64,000 bases of DNA, taken from NCBI GenBank assembly GCA_019925095.2, contig CM034397.1, forward strand, positions 2,502,001 through 2,566,000. Direction: 5' to 3'. The position numbers were made by a program, and so were the translations under genes. Below the pieces are notes generated by a model that saw nothing but the letters and a program-made list of their open reading frames with translations, did no database searches and had not been told where the DNA came from. Positions 1 to 10,281 of the stretch are shown one piece after another. Origin of the DNA: Dendrolimus kikuchii (lineage: Eukaryota; Arthropoda; Insecta; Lepidoptera; Lasiocampidae). The first letter of the stretch is position 1. Each line of letters begins with the position of its first letter.

Positions 1-77
1 CCTGGTAGAATGCACTAGAATCGGGTCCTAGAGTTTTATTTCTTTAGGGTAGTACAACGTCTGCCAGGGACCACTAG
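1..77 (+). mobile_element. Helitron-like element, 3' end only
   Basis: The stretch matches the end of the Helitron-like copy at 4703-5032: a 'ggtgg/aatcgggtcctag' block, then 'acaacgtctgcc', closing in CTAG at 74-77. The 5' part lies outside the window. Helitrons characteristically end in CTRR and insert between A and T; that classification is from family knowledge, while the shared block is seen directly. Confidence 0.6.
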
Positions 78-80
78 AAA

Positions 81-534
81 TCTTTATATATATTTTTTTT
101 CTGTGCTTGTGTGACTGAACTTATCCTAAACGGCTGGACCGATTTCGATGAAATTTTTTGGCTGTGTTCAGGTGGATGCAATGCAAAAGTGGATGGATGC
201 AGAAGTCGTGGAAGGCCACGACACACCTTCCATGATCAAATTGATCGTGTACTAGCAGAAGGTGATGTCAGGAGCCTTAAGAACAGACGAGCGTGCATGA
301 CAAGAGCTATGAATGTCAAAGAAGCGAGTGAGGTGTGTAAGAATAAGCCTAAATGGCACTCTGTTGTTCGTGCCTACCCCACAAGGGAACTGGCGTGAAG
401 TTATGTATGTATGTATGTATGTTCAGGTGGATTCGAGAACGGTTTAGATTTACAACTGGACCCAGTAGGTGGCGCTCAATCTGGTTCTAAATTTTATTTC
501 ATCAGGACAGGACAACGTTTGCCGGGATAGCTTA
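81..534 (+). mobile_element. Helitron-like element, split by an RTE-1 insertion
   Basis: Begins with TC plus a TA-rich leader at 81 and contains the conserved 'cggctggaccgatttcgatg' and 'gtaggtggcgct' blocks of the same family as 4703-5032. It is interrupted at 178-420 by an RTE-1 fragment. The expected CTAG end has decayed to 'agctt' near 530. It lies only three bases after the CTAG of the preceding copy, so the two form a near head-to-tail tandem. Confidence 0.55.
178..420 (+). mobile_element. RTE-1 LINE fragment, 5'-truncated
   Basis: Encodes the last ~70 residues of an RTE-type reverse transcriptase ORF ([20 protein letters not shown] ... ending in RELA), stop TGA at 397-399, followed at once by an (ATGT)n tail. 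A very short 3' UTR of simple repeats is typical of the RTE clade. The 12-13 bp duplication 'tgttcaggtggat' lies at 165-177 and 421-432 (the first t merges with the tail), proving insertion into the surrounding Helitron-like element. Confidence 0.85.
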
Positions 535-1012
535 TATATATAAAACTTAATTAAGTACAAGTTCGGCGGCCATCCTAATTTTTATTTTTTCGTTATTTCA
601 CTAATCGTTGCATAGCGGCCATACAACACACTTTTCTGAACAATATCCATATAAATCCAGAAGTTTCTGTAGAATATGACTCCCATATACTAACAGAGAT
701 GCAGAAGGACAGCCGGACGAACAAAAATACGATTGTATAACGGTTCCGTTTTAGCCAAAATAACCAGGCCATCGTTAAAGAATGTAAATTTATAACAAAA
801 TTGATACATAAGTCATTTTGCCATTTCATCGTTTTATCCATCAAGTAATTTGTGACATTCACTCAGATATCTTAAGATTATAAAGATGGGGACATACTAA
901 GAACACAAAAGCGTTACAATATAGTTAATAAGATTTTATAAAAAAAATATCTTTCACATTTTAGTTTGTTTTTATCAATTTATTTAAAGAAAAAAACTTG
1001 CATACAGATTTA
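535..1012. other. No recognisable feature
   Basis: AT-rich unique-looking DNA. The longest open frame (about 89 codons on the - strand, 593-862) has no recognisable motif and low-complexity composition. Confidence 0.5.
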
Positions 1013-1195
1013 TCTATACTAACTAATATTATAAAGAGGTAAAGTTTGTGAGTTTATTTGTAGGAAGTAATCTCTTAGGCTACAAAATTCTTTCATCGGT
1101 AGAAAGCTACATTAATTTTGAGTGGCGTGGGCTATATTTGATTATAATTAATAAAAACAAAATGTTGCCCAGAGACGTGGGTAAGGTTCAGCTAG
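1013..1195 (+). mobile_element. Short Helitron-like element
   Basis: Starts TCTATACTAACTAATATTAT at 1013 and ends 'ggttcagctag' at 1195 followed by T. Internal blocks (TATAAAGAG, 'ctttc..ggtagaaagctac', 'gggctata') match the copy at 42842-43036. No coding capacity, so non-autonomous. Confidence 0.65.
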
Positions 1196-1801
1196 TTACA
1201 TTATAGATAGATAAATAGGTTCTTCTATTCCTCAAATTGACAATGAAACCCTAAAAAGCTATATTTCAGGATTTATCTCACAAGAAATCAAGCCCCAGAT
1301 TTAAATAAGTAGGTCTACAAAGTAAAATTCATCCATACGCCATATGTTGTTTCCTCCACTTCAAAATTCCAATATCCTGTTCAATTCTTTATTCAAATTC
1401 GAGTTATCCTCAAATTCACGCCAAAGCCTACCCCCTACTTCCGGTGGCAGCACGTGGCACAACAAAAGAAAAAAAAAGCATTTTTTTTGCAATAATTTCA
1501 AATACTATCGACTACTACCGACTAATGAAGAGTGTCTTCATCTCACTTTATTTATATGAAAATGATAGGGATGGATGACGTAACAGTTGGCTACGTATGG
1601 CGTCTGCCATACCATATGCTGTTTTGAGGTTTCGAAAATTACAGCAATGGGGTTTGTCGAGGGAAAAATTAAAATGGATTCATATAGACTTATAACATTA
1701 ATTACTGTCTTTTTATCCTATTTCTTAAACGAACGTGCCTTTGCTGAATGTTGGCAACACCTACTGTATGCTGAAACCGGGAAGCAACGCATAATTATTA
1801 A
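1196..1801. other. No recognisable feature
   Basis: AT-rich sequence with two open frames of about 71 and 74 codons on the + strand (1344-1559, 1587-1811). Neither shows a domain, signal peptide or repeat-family match inside the window. Confidence 0.45.
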
Positions 1802-1995
1802 TCTATACTAATATTATTATAAAGCTGAAGAGTTTGTTTGTTTGTTAAACGCGCTAATCTCAGGAACCGCTGGTCTGATTTGAAAAATTCTTTCAGTATT
1901 GAATAGTACATTTATCGAGGAAGGCTATAGGCGATATTATATTTTCAAAAAAATTAGGGATCCTTACTAAAAGTCCAATAATGTAACCCAAGGTG
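1802..1995 (+). mobile_element. Helitron-like element, 5' part (ACGCGCTAATCTC family)
   Basis: TCTATACTAATATTATTATA leader followed by 'gcgctaatctcaggaac' and 'gaggaaggctatagg', the same blocks as the complete copy at 60618-60850. The similarity fades after about 1960 and no CTAG end is seen; 1996-2364 holds nothing I recognise. Confidence 0.6.
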
Positions 1996-2364
1996 TAAAA
2001 AAATGTCTCGAAAAAATACTTACACGGCGTGCGCTGCGAAACTATTGATTATAAAACAAAATAATGTACTACCACTTTAAAGAACATATAATTGTCTATA
2101 AAAAATATCGCGTAACCATATGTCTAACTATTGTAGTTATCTCACAATAAGTGGTTTCTTTTATTTTTTTAAATAATTAAAATGCCGTCGCATCAAAAGC
2201 TCTTTATTTTGTACCTTGGTATTAATCCTTATCAAAATAAATTACTCCATAATAATATTCAAGACGAATTCAATACCTTTCTAGAACTTTTTGAATTATT
2301 CAATTCGGACGTTTCATTCAAAAGATATCGCGATATTTAAAATGCAAGTATTAGTGTTGTAGCC

Positions 2365-2538
2365 AGATATACTAATATATTGTTTGATTGAACGCGCTAA
2401 TCTCAGGAACTACTGGTCTGATTTGAAAAGTTCTTTCAGTGTTGGATAGCCCATTTATCGGGGAAGGCTATAGGCTATATATCATCACGCTAAGACTAAT
2501 AGGAGCGGAGCACCAATGAAGAATGTTTCAAAATCGGA
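2365..2538 (+). mobile_element. Helitron-like element, truncated (ACGCGCTAATCTC family)
   Basis: Second copy of the family seen at 1802 and 60618, including 'atcatcacgctaagac' and 'aataggagcggagc'. It stops abruptly at 'caaaatcgg' where a SINE-A begins, and the usual 3' end (gcgggcacagctag) is missing. Confidence 0.65.
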
Positions 2539-2678
2539 GGCCAGGTTCCATCCAGTCTCCCTTAAGAGAGCAGCAGCGCATTTGTATCCCCTTTGGTGTT
2601 ACAAATGTCCACAGGGGACGGTAACCGCTTTCCATCAGGTGGGCCGTCTGCCTGTCTGCTGAAATTATGCATAAAAAA
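2539..2678 (+). mobile_element. SINE-A, 5'-truncated
   Basis: Carries the 3' half of SINE-A ('agagagcagcagcgcatttg', 'ggtaaccgctttccatca', 'gggccgtctgcctgtctgctg') and a short A-rich tail. It is fused directly to the broken Helitron-like copy on its left. The following bases to 3043 show nothing recognisable. Confidence 0.75.
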
Positions 2679-3043
2679 TGTAATGTTTGTCTCCTGATAA
2701 TGATCCAGAAAACCTATCCGACGACTAGAATCTATTTAAGATATATCTACGAAAACAAAAAAAAACTATAGAACAAATTTCGCCCCTGAATTGGAGGGGT
2801 GTCGGTGCGTCAAAGGATGCGCACGAGTCGCCATATGTCGCGTGCGCACCCTTGTTTACCAGTTTATAAAGAAAGGGAAGCAAAAAAGAGGTTTTATTCG
2901 ATATTTTGATATGTTTAGTAGCTGATAGTGTTGAGAGGCGACGGAGAACATACGTTGTCGACACGCCTTTATCTATACTCGTCTATGCCCTACCTATTGT
3001 TCACAATTTTTTCTACAATTATTTATTTTAATAATAATAATAA

Positions 3044-3271
3044 TCGGCAGACAAACACACCTATTGTATGTCCCCAAATTAAGCAAGTTACGCTTGTGTT
3101 ATGGGTAATATACAACGGACTACCCTGGGGCCGGTCCCAGACACCCAGACCGTAGTAAATAACGGAGAAAACACATTTCCGAAATTTACTATACCAGGAA
3201 TCGAACCCAGAACCTCTGGGTTGCAGTGAGCTACGCCGGCAAAGGCTTAGCCCGCTCAACCACAGAGGCCG
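3044..3271 (-). mobile_element. SINE-B, tRNA-derived SINE
   Basis: On the - strand the head reads 'ggttgagcgggctaagcc' (A-box-like) and then 'gggttcgattcctgg', a canonical RNA polymerase III B box. The body ('ggtctgggtgtctgggaccgg', shortened) and tail match the copy at 40196-40425. The tail end lies next to a (TAA)n run at about 3030-3043. Confidence 0.8.
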
Positions 3272-3404
3272 TCATTTTACTTTCTGCATGAAGTAAAAAA
3301 CCAACTTTAATTATTATAGTAGGCATTTCTATTATTCATACTGAAAGCTTAATTATGAATTTGAATATTCAATAATTTATAATAAAATTCAAAAGTGTTT
3401 ATTC

Positions 3405-3507
3405 AAAATAAGTTCCACTGGAGAATACTCTTTGTAGGTTATAAGTTAAAATTTAATTTTACTTCCTATTCTATGTATGTCGCTTCGCACTGTGTTATTG
3501 CTGTTAA
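3405..3507 (+). repeat. Repeat Z, terminal arm
   Basis: Matches the left inverted-repeat arm of the foldback-like element at 15282-15393 ('aaaataagttccactg', 'tacttcctattctatgta', 'cgcttcgca.tgtg'). The matching right arm is not seen nearby; internal Z sequence reappears at 4455-4600, so this may be one decayed copy split by RTE-1 and a MITE. Confidence 0.6.
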
Positions 3508-3598
3508 GGAGAAGAAGCGGGAAGAAATTTCCCAGGAACACTTGTAGATAAAAATTGCTTTTCTTCTTAATTATCTAGTTCAAACTTTTTTTTAAACA

Positions 3599-3888
3599 AA
3601 TACATACATAACTTCACGCCAGTTTCCTTGCGGGGTAGGCACGTACAACAGAGCGCCATTTAGGCTTATTCTTACACACCTCACTTGCTTCATTGACATT
3701 CATAACTCTTGTCATGCACGCTCGTCTGTTCTAAAGGCTCCTGACATCACCTTCTGCTAGTACACGATCAATTTGATCATAGAAGGTGTGTCGTGGCCTT
3801 CCACGACTTCTACATCCATCCACTTTTGCATTGTATATCTGTTTAGTCATTCTTTCATCATGCATTCTTTCCACATGCCCACATAACA
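3599..3888 (-). mobile_element. RTE-1 LINE fragment
   Basis: Reverse complement of the RTE-1 3' end: tail (ACAT)n at 3600-3612, stop, then the conserved RT C-terminal codons ending near 'cattctttccacatgccc'. 5'-truncated. Frame is damaged compared with 50212-50884. No convincing target-site duplication. Confidence 0.8.
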
Positions 3889-3967
3889 AAATAAAGAGCT
3901 TTTGAAGCGACGGTATTTTAATTATTTAAAAAAATAAAAGAAAACACTTTAATAGTACATTATGGTA

Positions 3968-4068
3968 CTAGTGTGTAACATTGGTGATTACCGCCGAGGC
4001 GCCATTGAGACTCGAGCCGTAGGCGAGGGTCTTAAGAGAGCCGAGGACGGTAATCATCAATACACACG
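3968..4068. repeat. Inverted repeat around a GC-rich loop
   Basis: Left arm 'gtgtgtaacattggtgattaccg' region and right arm 'cggtaatcatcaatacacac' pair over roughly 20 bases with small gaps; the loop (ccgaggcgcc...ccgagga) is much more GC-rich than the surroundings. Could be a decayed MITE end or an RNA-forming hairpin. Confidence 0.5.
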
Positions 4069-4082
4069 TGTATCATACGACG

Positions 4083-4451
4083 TTTTTCAACACACTTGTG
4101 AATAAAATAACAACAAAAACTCATTTTGTTTAGTAGATAACAAAAAGTTATATATGAGTGAAAGTTTTATTTATTAAACACGTACGAGTTAAAATTATCT
4201 ATTTAAATAAGAAGTTGCATGAAATGAGCAAGCAATAGGAACATTAATTTATTTGTTCTATAGAACACGATCTTTTTTTTTGAATAAAAACTTTTTTAAG
4301 AACAAAGCAACTCAACCAATAAAATTAAAAAAAAAATCTATAACTCACTAGTGAGTTATAATGTTTTTTACTCACAGTTTGATAATGGGTGTCATTCTGT
4401 GCCTAATTGCGGTGACCATAGAGCCACTTTATGAGCAAGTGTGTTGAAAAA
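4083..4451. mobile_element. MITE with CAACACACTTG inverted termini
   Basis: A perfect 16-bp inverted repeat, TTTTTCAACACACTTG at 4083-4098 and its complement at 4436-4451, bounds 369 bp with no coding capacity. Similarity extends inward ('taataaa'-like) to about 24 bp. A 22-bp perfect palindrome centred on ACTAGT lies inside at 4339-4360. Superfamily not assigned because no clear target duplication is visible. Confidence 0.7.
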
Positions 4452-4454
4452 TAA

Positions 4455-4600
4455 ATTATATACAGAAATATGTTACACAATTACTTTTCGAAGATTTAAT
4501 AAAGTTGTAGCAAACAGTACATCCTCAGTAAGACAAAGACAAAATAAATGGTAAGAAGAGTATTATTATCTTTATAATAGTGACATCTATTATTTATAAT
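4455..4600 (+). repeat. Repeat Z, internal segment
   Basis: Shares 'atgttacacaattactttt', 'agttgtagcaaac' and 'gtaagac.aagaca' with 61340-61690 and 16010-16238, which are other Z copies. Non-coding. The sequence from here to 4702 has no other recognisable content. Confidence 0.55.
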
Positions 4601-4702
4601 TAAAATTAAACTTAATAAAACTATAGATACAAATTAAAATTAAACTATAAGATCTAGTGCTAGATCGCTATTTGACATAATGACATGATGACATGCCATA
4701 AT

Positions 4703-5032
4703 CTATATATGTATAAAAGAAAGTCGTGTTACTTACACTATTTATAACTCAAGAACGGCTGTACCGATTTGGCTGAAAATTGGTGGGGAGGTAGCTTAGA
4801 ACCAGGAGACGGATATAAGATCATTTTCATCCCGTTGGAACCGGTAGGCGGCGCTGAGATCGGGTTCTAAAATCTTCCTAATCACCTGGACCGATTTTGG
4901 TGATTTTGTTTTTGTGTGTTTGAGTGGGTTCCCGGATGGTTTAGATTCACAATTGGAATCGGTAGATGGCGCTGGGATCGGGTCTTAGATTTTTATTTTT
5001 CAGAGCAGGACAATGTCTGCCGGGGCCGCTAG
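4703..5032 (+). mobile_element. Helitron-like element, complete ends
   Basis: Begins TCTATATATGTATAAAAG and ends 'gccggggccgctag' followed by T. The body carries two related ~110-bp modules, each with 'accgattt(t)gg', a 'tgggttc' stretch and 'ggtaggcggcgct' or 'ggtagatggcgct'. Same family as 14892-15231, 19229-19670 and 19711-19913. Non-autonomous; Rep/helicase would have to be supplied elsewhere. Confidence 0.7.
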
Positions 5033-5427
5033 TATATACTAAATCATTCAGTGTTCATATATACTGTTTAATGGATTATGGACCTTATCCATTGACTTAA
5101 TGACTTCGGCTCAGTATTTCACTTAGTATGAAACTGGTTAGTTTGTTTTTCATAATGTTCGAACGACAAGGCCTTTTGAATATTGTACTTCAATTATTAA
5201 AGCCAAATTTAGCTAAATTATAATGACTGGTGCCACACGACTGATTTGCTGCAGCTAGAGAAATAGCATTTCACTAAAGAGACGATTTTCTACACACAAT
5301 ATTCGTTTGAAAATAATATACGACAACTGCTGTAAATTTTTAAACAATAAGTATGGACAGATTTTTAGAAAATAAAACTGCGCAGCAAACATTCTTGTAT
5401 CAAATTCTCACTTAAAATTCACTACTA
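5033..5427. other. No gene; trace of SINE-D
   Basis: AT-rich sequence. A short block at about 5358-5392 ('tttttagaaaataaaactgc') matches the middle of SINE-D in - orientation; nothing else is recognisable. Confidence 0.4.
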
Positions 5428-5957
5428 TCTGAAGCTATATAAAAAAAAACCAATTGAAATAGACTATATAAACAGTGGAGAACACGATGCATTTCATTTT
5501 CGATTTTTTGTCTGTTTGTCGGTTTGTTCGGTATTTACATAAAAACTACTGGGCCGATTTCGATGCGGTTCTGACTGATTGACAGCAAATTTTTCGATTT
5601 AAAATCTGCGCTAGGTTTTATCCTGGGAATCCCGCGGGAACTTTTCTGGGAATTATTTAAAAAATCGTACTTTTTTAATCTGGCCAAGATTTAAAAAAAG
5701 AACTCGAATTCCAATGTGATTGTTTCAATGATCGATAGCAAATTTTATATAATAAAATGTGTGACATTTTTTATCGCGGGAATCCCGCGGGTAATTTCCC
5801 GGGAGCGATTTGAATTTGTCCGGGTGCATAAAAATTAGTTTATTCCGACACGGTTTTCACTAACACGACAGCTAACATTCTTTTTTAAGTGCTGCGGTGT
5901 CTTTTGTGTCCCGGGAATTTCAAATGGAGCGGGGACAAAGTCGCGGTCATATCCTAG
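5428..5957 (+). mobile_element. Helitron-like element (CCCGCGGGAA family)
   Basis: Starts near TCTGAAGCTATATAAAAAAA and ends 'gcggtcatatcctag' plus T. It contains 'gagaacacgat', 'ttgtctgtttgtc', 'aaaatctgcgctaggtttta' and repeated 'cccgcgggaa' motifs shared with 37065-37325 and, inverted, 8913-9150. No ORF. Confidence 0.6.
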
Positions 5958-5987
5958 TATACGGAGTAACGGAGTACGTTACCTAGT

Positions 5988-6291
5988 AACGGAGAAAGAA
6001 TACAATTTCCTGCGGACCGGCGGCCTGTCGTAAGAGGCGACTAAACAACCCACAGCGAGGTGGTAGGGTATTTGCTCGACTGGATCGCGACCACCCCTGG
6101 TCTAGAGTATGCCGCCATAACAACCTTGTGTTGTGTTCCGCCATTAGTGACCACGTTCCAGTCTCCTTTAAGAGAGCAGCAGCGCATTTGTAGCACCTTT
6201 GGTGTTGCAAATGTCCATAGGCGATGGTAATCGCTTTCCATCAAGTGGGCCGTCTGTCTGTCTGCTGAACTCTGCAACAAAAAAAAAAAAA
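5988..6291 (+). mobile_element. SINE-A, near full length
   Basis: Runs from 'aacggagaaagaatacaatt' to a poly(A) tail after 'ctgctgaactctgcaac'. Contains the conserved 'gcggcctgtcgtaagaggcg', 'ggtagggta' and 'gggccgtctgtctgtctgct' blocks. The flank on its left has repeated 'acggagta' units. Confidence 0.8.
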
Positions 6292-6550
6292 TACTTCTTA
6301 TTTAAAGTTGGTTAAAAGGATAAAAAGTATGGGAAACTTTTACGCATAATAAAATTTCAATAACAGCAACAAATATGAAATTAAATAGTGTTTGAGGCCA
6401 CACAAGTAAAGTCGTAAACATCGAGGATCGGAGGGCGGAGCCCTAGGGCTCGGCCCTAAGGGGGGCCCTTAAAATGATATATGAGATCGTATTACCTAGT
6501 CATAACAGCTCTTGCACAAATAATACTTTCTACATCTCTAATGTGTTCTA

Positions 6551-6997
6551 GTTGGGTATGGAAGAGAGAGCATGAAAGTAGAGTAAACGCGGTCGAGATG
6601 CGAGCACTGCGCAAAATCTGCGGAGTGACGCTCGCGGACCGCGTTCGTAATACCGAACTAAGAAAGAGAGTTGGTCTGAGAGAGAGTGTCGGGGTGAAGG
6701 TAAGGAAAGGAATGCTCCGGTGGTTCGGGCATGTGGAAAGAATGACTAAACAGATATACAATGCAAAAGTGGATGGACGCAGAAGTCGTGGAAGGCCACG
6801 ACACACCTTCCACGATCAAATTGATCGTGTACTAGCAGAAGGTGATGTCAGGAGCCTTAAGAACAGACGAGCTTGCATGACAAGAGTTACGAATGTCAAA
6901 GAGGCAAGTGAGGTGTGTAAGAGTAAGCCTAAATGGCACTCTGTTGTTCGTGCCTACCCCGCAAGGGAACTGGCGTGAAGTTATGTATGTATGTATG
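6551..6997 (+). mobile_element. RTE-1 LINE fragment with open RT C-terminus
   Basis: About 140 codons of the RTE-1 RT C-terminal region are open ([20 protein letters not shown] ... RELA), stop at 6976-6978, then (ATGT)n. Flanked by a 12-bp duplication with one mismatch, 'taatgtgttcta' at 6539-6550 and 'taatgtattcta' at 6998-7009. Lacks the HDER tetrapeptide present before MTKQ in longer copies. Confidence 0.85.
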
Positions 6998-7136
6998 TAA
7001 TGTATTCTAAATGATTATTCCAAAATCTTATTGTGACCTAGATTTGTTAACAAAATACCGAGTACCTGAGCACAAATGTGATATAATTGACTTTTATTTA
7101 ATAATATTAATTTAATTTACAATTTATACATATTGA

Positions 7137-7640
7137 TAGATAAATAGATAGATAGATAACACTTTATTGTACACCATTACAGAAAAACTTACGAACTAGT
7201 ATTAGTGTAGTTGGGTACAAAGGGCGGTCTTATCGCTAAAAAGCGATCTCTTCCAGACAACCCGTGGCAAGCATAATCTGATTAGGAGTGGCGACGGTGG
7301 TATACATATTTATTGTACGATTACTTACATTTTAATAATAAATATATAACTATACTATATATACAAATATACACATAAGTTATATACACATACAAGATAT
7401 GGTGATAATATGCAACTATTTAAATATAATAAACATATAACTGTATGCAATATAATATCTACTAATTATATAAAATTACATATCATTATACTGCAGATAG
7501 AATTTCCTGACTAAGTTCTTAAATGTTATTAGGGATTTTGCTTGTCTGACAGCAACAGGCAATGAATTCCAAAGTTGGACAGCCTTAACCGTGAAAGAAT
7601 TATTGACATGACATGTAGATTTAGCTGATTGACATGTACA
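7137..7640 (-). mobile_element. LINE-J 3' end: RT C-terminus and hairpin 3' UTR
   Basis: Reading the - strand, 7640-7485 encodes a LINE C-terminus with the motif VQLWNSLPVAVRQAKS followed by FKNLV, typical of Jockey/CR1-like ORF2 ends. Downstream comes a 3' UTR with the stem-loop 'atcgctaaaaagcgat' (7232-7247), AATAAAGTGTT and a terminal (TATC)n tract (7137-7160). 5'-truncated. The link between coding end and hairpin tail is repeated at 38945-39640. Confidence 0.7.
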
Positions 7641-7829
7641 TATTATTCAAAAATAAATTATAGGTAATATATATTACATCAAAAGGAATAATAATATTGA
7701 ATATAATTAAATATAAATAAAAAAAAATTGTTAAGCGATTGTAAAAATATAGATATAAATAAATACTAATATAGATATAGGTATGTTAAAGAAGACGGAT
7801 TTTTCAAATAATATACATGAGAAATACTA

Positions 7830-7972
7830 TTTTTTTTTATTTTTTTTTATTGCAAGAGATCAACAGACAGGCAGACGGCCCACTTGATGGAAAACGGTTA
7901 CCATCGCCTATGCACATTTGCAACACCAAAGTTGCTACAAATGCGCTGCTGCTCTCTTAAGGGAGACTGGAA
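7830..7972 (-). mobile_element. SINE-A, 5'-truncated
   Basis: Poly(T) run then 'attgcaagagatcaacagac' through 'agggagactggaa': the 3' half of SINE-A in reverse orientation. Confidence 0.75.
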
Positions 7973-8210
7973 TGGTAGAATGGACATAGGACATCAACTT
8001 ATCATTGTAACAACTTTTGTACTACACTCTGGCAAATAAAGATATTATTATTATTATATTGATTTATATATTTTATCTCGGCTAACCGGAAATAAACTAA
8101 TGGCACGGGCCTAAGCCAAGTGTACATTAGTGGGACGAGTAAGATATAGTGATTGCTACTTCATTTGCTATATTTGTGTGATTACTAGCAGTTAAATCAT
8201 TGCTGTCACC
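7973..8210. other. LINE-like tail and 3' flank of the R4-like fragment
   Basis: Holds 'ctctggcaaataaag' followed by (ATT)n at 8029-8060, which looks like the + strand 3' end of a retroposon, and then the presumed 3' UTR of the R4-like fragment to 8210. Neither is assignable with confidence. Confidence 0.35.
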
Positions 8211-8807
8211 TTACAGGAATTTTCTTACTATCCTACATGTATTTAATATTGTTGCTTTTTGCATTAAATGGTAAGAGTTTTCTGGTAGGTCTAGAGCTTT
8301 TAGGGATTGATGTATTAGTTTTGGTATGACTCCCGTAGTAGAGAGCACAACTGGAGTAATTGTAAAATTCTGTAGGTGCCAAAGGCGGGTAATTTCGTCT
8401 CTGAGTTCCGTGTATTTTGTCAATTTTTCTGATATTGTTGTTTGTATATTATGTGTATTAGGTATGGCAATATCTATTAAATAACCTGTCTTAGTGATTT
8501 TGTTAATTAGGGTTATGTCAGGTCTGTTGTAACGGATCGTTCTGTCAGTGAAGATGGCTCGGTCAAAGTACAGTTTAGTAGTAGAGTTTTCTAGTACGGT
8601 TTCAGGTTTGTATTTATAGTATGGTGTTATGGTGTTGATGAGATTATATTTGTGTGCAAGTTTTTGATGTATGATATTGGTGACTTGATCATGTCTATGT
8701 TTGTAGTCTGTCTGAACTATTGATTTACATGCGCCTGTGATGTGCTGTATGGTTTCTGGGGGCCTTGCCTTGGTCCCCGGAGTCAGGTACGAGGTGTCTC
8801 TACTCAC
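8211..8807 (-). pseudogene. C-terminal endonuclease end of an R4/Dong-like LINE
   Basis: A 198-codon open frame with no 5' continuation. The protein shows a 'HITGACK' stretch followed by HRHDQV, then NRPDI and GYLIDIAIP, and a conserved KYTELRDEITRLW helix. The cysteine/histidine stretch followed by PD-x(n)-D is the layout of the restriction-enzyme-like endonuclease at the C-terminus of R2-group LINEs; these cut target DNA for target-primed reverse transcription. The reverse transcriptase domain is absent, so it is a 5'-truncated copy starting near a (TAT)n run at 8820. The first ATG is unlikely to be a true start. The frame is intact, suggesting a young insertion. Assignment to R4/Dong rather than another R2-group clade is from memory of family patterns. 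Confidence 0.65.
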
Positions 8808-8912
8808 CTAAGGCTTCGCCTATTATTATTATTATAGAATCCATTCTAATAATATAGAAGAATACCAATTGTCCGGTAAAAACGTATCTATGAAAAATTA
8901 TACCTTTAAGGA

Positions 8913-9150
8913 TATGCCCGCGACTTCGTCCATGCTTTACTTGAAATTCCCGTGGGAGTCCCAGGACACAATGTGTCGCAGCATTTAAAAAAATAATGTA
9001 AGCTATCGTTTTAGTGGAAATGGGGTCGGAATAAGCAAATTATTATGCACCCGAATAACTTCAAACCGCTCCCGGACAAATTCCCGCAGGATAACCGGGA
9101 TAAAAGTATCACACCATTTATTCCGTAAAATTTGCTATCGATCTCTTTGC
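8913..9150 (-). mobile_element. Helitron-like fragment (CCCGCGGGAA family)
   Basis: Inverted counterpart of 5600-5957: 'tgcccgcgacttcgtc' at the 3' side, 'gtgtcgcagcatttaaaaaa', 'gtcggaataagcaaa', 'gcacccg' and 'cccgga'. Ends are decayed. The bases from 9151 to 9339 contain no further recognisable unit. Confidence 0.5.
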
Positions 9151-9339
9151 TAGATCAAGAAATTTACAAAAAATAATTAAGACCATATATAAAACATTTA
9201 GTGCCCAAATAAAACTGGATTCCATTTAGGAAAAATTCACAATAAAAAGGGGAATTAGACAAGGCGATCCTAGTCCCCAAAACTATTTTGGGAAATTCCT
9301 GAGGAGATATTTCGACATTTCTTTATTCAATACAAAAAT

Positions 9340-9498
9340 TTCTAAGGGACCAAATGGAAGCTATTCCGCGTCGAACAAAAAAAGAATCCCGTAAATCGCA
9401 TCATAAATCTCGGAGTAATCGGTGAACATACATAAAAAAAGCAAAAAAAAATCCCGACGAATTGAGAACCTCCTCCTTTTTTTTAAGTCGGTTAAAAA
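9340..9498 (+). repeat. Repeat V (ends in AAGTCGGTTAAAAA)
   Basis: 'agggaccaaatgg', 'tattccgcgtcgaac', 'cataaatctcggagtaatcg', 'aattgagaacctcc' and 'aagtcggttaaaaa' recur in the same order at 53150-53302; the terminal block recurs inverted at 19104-19228. Non-coding dispersed repeat of unknown class. Confidence 0.6.
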
Positions 9499-9763
9499 TA
9501 CGAATTAAATACTAAAACTAAACTACAGTATGAAAAATAAACCTAAAATTAAAAACTAGAACTAAATAAAAGAAGGAGGGATAATTACGGATAAAATATT
9601 GGTCCCAAACCAGTCTCACTTATCGGAAACGTTCCCAAAAGGCTGGCGGCGTTACCACGTTCAATAGCAATACTTAGTATTTGAGCAAAATAGACGTCAG
9701 CCTTTTGGTCGCGTGAGAGGTCTACTAAACGGTCGGCGACATCTCGGTAAAGTTTTAGAACGT

Positions 9764-9868
9764 TAGAAAGAAAGAAGAAAGTAAGAAGACAGAAAGAAGA
9801 AAGAAAGAAGAAAGATAGAAGAAATAAAGAAGAAAGAAAGAGAAAGAAAGAAGAAAGAAATAAATAAA
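9764..9868 (+). repeat. Imperfect GAAA/AGAA microsatellite
   Basis: About 105 bases almost entirely purine on the + strand, built from gaaagaa and agaag units. Open frames on the complementary strand here are low-complexity (Phe/Leu/Ser runs) and are not genes. The surrounding 9499-10281 is otherwise AT-rich without recognised content. Confidence 0.85.
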
Positions 9869-10281
9869 AATATTTCTTTCCAATAGCGACACGCAACACA
9901 GAATAGTATAATGCGATTCAAATGAGAATAGGATCGACATTGCGCCATATTGTGACGTCATAGCTGTCAATTATGACTTTAAATAATTAAATATTATATT
10001 AAGACAATTTACTAATAATTTAAACTTTTTATTTAAATTTGATGTAAGACTATTATTATTGATATGCAAATAAGTTTTTTGCAAATCATACTTTTCAAGT
10101 GACATTTGACAGATAGAGGTTATTGACATTCCTATTCTTATTTGGATCGCATTACACTAAGGTAACAAAGTATATATAAAATTATACAGATACACAAATT
10201 GTATGCCGCAATTTGAAAATGAGGTTGGCACTCAGTCAGTTCGACATCTAGATTGGGAAGAATATGGTATAAATATCTACA

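Noticed and set aside
9585..9970. Phe/Leu/Ser-rich frames of 61-104 codons on the - strand
   Set aside because: Produced by the imperfect GAAA/AGAA microsatellite.
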